From positions 1 to 15,883 of the forward strand of contig JBBREK010000085.1 in assembly GCA_038203025.1 (NCBI GenBank): a stretch of 15,883 nucleotides of DNA, read 5' to 3'. Made by a program: the position numbers and the translations under genes. The stretch's first letter is position 1. The number at the start of each line of letters is the position of its first letter. This document shows, in pieces, positions 12,696-15,883 of this stretch. This stretch comes from UBA11346 sp038203025. GTDB taxonomy: Bacteria; Planctomycetota; UBA11346. The notes below the pieces were generated by a model. That model searched no databases and was not told the origin of the DNA. It worked only from the letters and a program-made list of their open reading frames with translations.

Positions 12696-15600
12696 ATGCT
12701 GCGTACCCTCCTGATTCTGTCCTTGGGCTGCGTCGTCTGGGCTGGTGAGTTCACCGCCGCGATGCGATCGTCCAGCGATTGGGTGGTCGCTCCGGACGGC
12801 GAAGACCGCGTCGCACTAGTAGTGAGCAACGGCACCGCCAAGGCCTGGCAGGGGATCGTCCGCCTCGACCTCTGTGACGCCGCCGGCAAGCTGGTACGCA
12901 GCGACGAACAGGCAGCAGCCATCCCGGCCGGCGCGCAGGCGACCATCGAACAGACCGTCCGACTGCGCGGGCGGCCCGCTGCCGAACATCTGCTACGCTG
13001 GCGCTTGCTCAGCGGTCCCAAGGCCGACCGCCACCAGGATGCCGGCTGGGAGCGTTCCCTGATGGTCGCCGGGCCGATGCAGGCCTTCATCCTCCTCGAC
13101 CGCGAACCGGTGGCGCGCGGCATCGCATTGCTCCGCGACCACGTCCAGTCGGTCGAAATCACCACCGGCGGGCTCAAGCGCTGGGTGTGGAAGGCGAACT
13201 ACGGCAGCGCGACGCAAGGCTGGTGGCGTTCCCTGCGGTTCACCGTTACCGATCCGGCTTTTCGCGACGGCCGATCCCCGGTGGTCGATGCCGAGACCTG
13301 GTCGGTGCACCGCTCGGATGCGCCAATCAATCTCGCCGCCGATGTGCAGACGCCGCGCATCGTCGACAGCGGTTGGGGTGGTCGTGGACCAGGCTACAAC
13401 GAGGATCCGCCGTGGCGGCATTTGCTGGCCCGGATTGATGATGCGGTGTTTAGTGGCGGCACGACCACAACGAAACCCGAGGACAACCTGACCAGTGGCT
13501 GCGACCTGCGCTACAACGCCTGCACCGCTGATGGCGAGCTGCGCTCGCTGGTGCTGACGCGCTACGACCTGACCGAATCACCGGTGTGGTCGCGGCTGCT
13601 GCGCGCGCAGGGCGTCGACTGTGGCAAGGACCGCTTCGTCTTCACGCCTGGAACGCCGGTGGTGGCGCAGATCCAGCTCACCAATCGGGCCCGCGTCGCC
13701 TATCGCGCCCAGGCCGAGGTGACCTTCTCCACCGATCGCGACCGGCAGTTGTGGACACGGACGATGCCGGTCGACATCGCCGCCGAATCAGACGGTGCGC
13801 TGCGTGTGCCGATCGACACCGCGGCGCTGCCCTTTGGCGTCTACGTCCTGCGGTCGCGCATCGGCGAGCACGTGCAGACCGAGACGCTGATCGGCATCAG
13901 CGACCAGACCGTGTTGCCCAAGGCGAAGCCGGGCGAGTTCCTCTACGGCACTGACATTGGCGGGCGCTACGACCAGACGCGCAAACTCGATTGGGCCGAG
14001 TTCATGGGCATGGACCTGATCCGCAACTGCGCCCGCGGTGAGGGCGACAGCATGGACCGTCTCGACCAAGCCATCGCCGTGTTGCAGGCGCGGGGACTGC
14101 ACGGCAACATCATGATCACGCCGGTGTGGAATGACGACGCCGGCAAGCGTGCCGACGGTTGGCGCAAGCAGGCCGGGTTTATCGGTGCGGTGGCCAAGCG
14201 GCATGGCGACTTCCTCAGCTGGTATGAACTGGGCAACGAGCCCGACCTGCGCTTCTTCTACGCCGGTCCCACTGATGCGTATGTCGAGGGCTACCTGATC
14301 CTGCGCGACGCGATCAAGGCCGAGGACCCGGATGGCGTGGTGACCAACGGCGGCCTGTGCTTCGCCGGCGGCAAGGAGGGGCGGCAGCGGGCCCATGAGA
14401 TCATCGCCAAGATCCCGGCCGACCGCATCGACGCCTGGGCCTATCATGGCCACGGCCCCGGGGTCGGCGCAGAACGCAACGCCTGGGAGCGTCAGGACAC
14501 GGCGGTGCGCGCCGTGGGCAAGGGCGACCGGCCCTACATCGAGACCGAGAGCGGTCTGTTCGCCAGCGATCCACTCTCGTGGCGGCGCCAGGCCCAGACC
14601 ATCGTCGAGAAGCCGGTCTACGCCCAGTCGAAGGGCATGCCCTGGTTCCTGTGGTTCAGCCTGAATATAACCGGCGGCGATTGGGGCTACACCACCATCG
14701 AGCGCGAGCGCGAGCCACGTCCGGCCGTGCTCGCTCATCGCGCCATGGTCAAGGCCCTGCGCGGTCTGGCTCACGCCGGCACCATCGACCTGCTGGCCCC
14801 GCAGGCCGAGGCCCATCTGTTCGCCGGCACCGATGGCCGTCGCGCCCTGGTGCTGTGGAGCGACAAGGGCGAGGTGACACGCACCCTCGCCATCGGACCC
14901 GGCTGCACCCGGCTGCAGCGCAGCGACCTGTTCGGTAATATCACACCGCAGGCCGAAGCCGCGCCCGGCTTGGTGCAGGTGACTTGCGACGCTGATCCCG
15001 GCTTCCTTACCTGGACGGCCGGGGACCCGGCTTTCGCAGTCAACCTGCCGCCGCCACCGCTGGTCGCGCCAGGTCGCCTGCGCGTCGTTCCCGGCCGCCC
15101 GGCCGTGTTGCCCCTGACCGTACGCAATCCCGGCAAGGCGCCGCTCACCGCCAGCCTGGTGGTGAAGACCATGGGCGCCGCCCCGGTCACCGTCGAGCCG
15201 GCCCAACGCCAGCTGCAGGTCGACGGCGGAGGTACCATCCAGCTGTCGGTCGCAGTGTCGGTCGCCCCGGTCGAGCCATCGTGGTGGCCGCGCCAATGGA
15301 CGGTCTTCGCACCTGTGCCCGGCGACCTCGATCTGTCGACCTTCCGCGAGGTGCCGCGCAGCATCGTGGCCCGTGGCGTGACGGTGTCGGCGCAGGCCGG
15401 CATCCCGCATGGATCCGACCTCGATCTCGCCCGCCTGGGCGGCGGCCATCACGAGCGCAAGCAGGCCCTGTGCTTTGCCTGGATCGACTCGGCCACGGAT
15501 CAGACGGTCGAATTCGGCGCTGGTGCCGACTGGTGGATGGCTTGGTGGGTCAACGGCGAACGCGTTTACTCGACCCTCGACGACGGCAACAAGGGCGCCT

Positions 15601-15883
15601 ACGCGGTGCTCACCCACGTCTTCCCGGTCAAGCTGCGCAAGGGCCGTAATCTGGTCGCGGTGCAGGTGCTGAGTGGTTCCGGCGGTTGGCGACTGGTCGC
15701 CGGTGGAGCTGACGAAGTCGCCGCCGCGCGTCGCGAGCGTGCCGGTGACATGGACGCGCTGCGTCTCGACCTGCTGGTCGATGGCAAGCCGCTGGCCCGT
15801 CAGCCGGTGCCGGTCGAGGTGCTGCGTCCGGTCGAAACGGTGGTCGGCCAGCCTGCGTGGGAGGTCCTGGGTCCGGATGGCGA
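12696..15883 (+). CDS. Large secreted glycoside hydrolase, clan GH-A-like (3' end outside window)
   Basis: The frame is open from ATG 12696-12698 to the window end, at least 1062 residues. GAGG at 12687-12690 is a good ribosome site. Residues 1-16 are a signal peptide (LLILSLGCVVWA, cleavage expected before GEF). Residues about 20-410 look like beta-sandwich modules. A TIM barrel spans about 425-720: FLYGTDIGG begins it, WYELGNEPD contains Asn514 and Glu515 (clan-A acid/base), AYHGHG follows, and PYIETESG supplies the probable nucleophile Glu618, with MPWFLWFSL at the last strand. After it come further beta-rich modules, including one with WWMAWWVNGERVYS and LRKGRNLVAVQV, typical of galactose-binding-like domains. 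It should cleave a polysaccharide outside the cytoplasm. GH39 or GH5-like relatives are possible, but I cannot assign the family. Confidence 0.85.
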   Translation, partial: MLRTLLILSLGCVVWAGEFTAAMRSSSDWVVAPDGEDRVALVVSNGTAKAWQGIVRLDLCDAAGKLVRSDEQAAAIPAGAQATIEQTVRLRGRPAAEHLLRWRLLSGPKADRHQDAGWERSLMVAGPMQAFILLDREPVARGIALLRDHVQSVEITTGGLKRWVWKANYGSATQGWWRSLRFTVTDPAFRDGRSPVVDAETWSVHRSDAPINLAADVQTPRIVDSGWGGRGPGYNEDPPWRHLLARIDDAVFSGGTTTTKPEDNLTSGCDLRYNACTADGELRSLVLTRYDLTESPVWSRLLRAQGVDCGKDRFVFTPGTPVVAQIQLTNRARVAYRAQAEVTFSTDRDRQLWTRTMPVDIAAESDGALRVPIDTAALPFGVYVLRSRIGEHVQTETLIGISDQTVLPKAKPGEFLYGTDIGGRYDQTRKLDWAEFMGMDLIRNCARGEGDSMDRLDQAIAVLQARGLHGNIMITPVWNDDAGKRADGWRKQAGFIGAVAKRHGDFLSWYELGNEPDLRFFYAGPTDAYVEGYLILRDAIKAEDPDGVVTNGGLCFAGGKEGRQRAHEIIAKIPADRIDAWAYHGHGPGVGAERNAWERQDTAVRAVGKGDRPYIETESGLFASDPLSWRRQAQTIVEKPVYAQSKGMPWFLWFSLNITGGDWGYTTIEREREPRPAVLAHRAMVKALRGLAHAGTIDLLAPQAEAHLFAGTDGRRALVLWSDKGEVTRTLAIGPGCTRLQRSDLFGNITPQAEAAPGLVQVTCDADPGFLTWTAGDPAFAVNLPPPPLVAPGRLRVVPGRPAVLPLTVRNPGKAPLTASLVVKTMGAAPVTVEPAQRQLQVDGGGTIQLSVAVSVAPVEPSWWPRQWTVFAPVPGDLDLSTFREVPRSIVARGVTVSAQAGIPHGSDLDLARLGGGHHERKQALCFAWIDSATDQTVEFGAGADWWMAWWVNGERVYSTLDDGNKGAYAVLTHVFPVKLRKGRNLVAVQVLSGSGGWRLVAGGADEVAAARRERAGDMDALRLDLLVDGKPLARQPVPVEVLRPVETVVGQPAWEVLGPDG

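Noticed and set aside
13788..15617. 609-codon minus-strand ORF opposite the glycoside hydrolase
   Set aside because: It is a long antisense frame produced by high GC at third positions. The plus frame has a signal peptide, catalytic motifs and a ribosome site.
1..15883. CRISPR array, toxin-antitoxin pair or phage-defence system
   Set aside because: I saw no regularly spaced repeats, no cas-like genes and no adjacent small-gene pair with toxin or nuclease motifs.

Overview
The window is GC-rich DNA with tightly packed genes. It probably comes from a member of the PVC superphylum (Planctomycetota or Lentisphaerota-like), with moderate confidence. The best taxonomic hints are a prepilin-like protein carrying the C-terminal H-X9-DG motif, a second truncated copy of it, a GntR/LacI hybrid regulator beside a very large secreted glycoside hydrolase, and a stand-alone CoaB-type enzyme. 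No rRNA or other decisive phylogenetic marker is present.

Layout. Positions 1-776 hold the 3' end of a beta-sandwich (DUF1573-like) gene, a C-terminal scar of a tyrosine recombinase with its terminator, and a tRNA-Val(GAC) gene that probably served as the integration target. Positions 834-2448 (minus strand) hold a CoaB-like phosphopantothenate-cysteine ligase followed by an SBF-like (YfeH/bile-acid-symporter family) membrane transporter. Positions 2734-2862 hold tRNA-Ser(GCT) with a near-perfect terminator. Positions 2909-4177 hold a divergent pair: an inositol-monophosphatase-family enzyme (minus) and a small CoA-binding Rossmann protein (plus).

Positions 4180-7536 (minus) encode a 1118-residue hybrid sensor kinase: multi-pass membrane domain, Cache-like sensor, PAS, HisKA, HATPase, REC and HPt. 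Divergent from it, motA and motB (7802-9451) encode a complete flagellar stator. A good sigma-54-type promoter match lies 46 bp before motA.

Positions 9458-15883 look like accessory carbohydrate-related DNA. A divergent promoter region (12592-12695) separates an AraR-like GntR/LacI regulator, followed on the same strand by an H-X9-DG pseudopilin and a small membrane protein, from a secreted clan-A-like glycoside hydrolase of at least 1062 residues that runs off the window. Three copies of a TGGACAA-centred motif sit in the two AT-rich gaps flanking the regulator and are candidate operators. Downstream of this cluster a second pseudopilin gene has lost its N-terminal half. The break is occupied, in the opposite orientation, by the 3' end of a group II intron: the maturase C-terminus plus domains V and VI. 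The window therefore carries two scars of mobile DNA, one at each side of the housekeeping and motility block.
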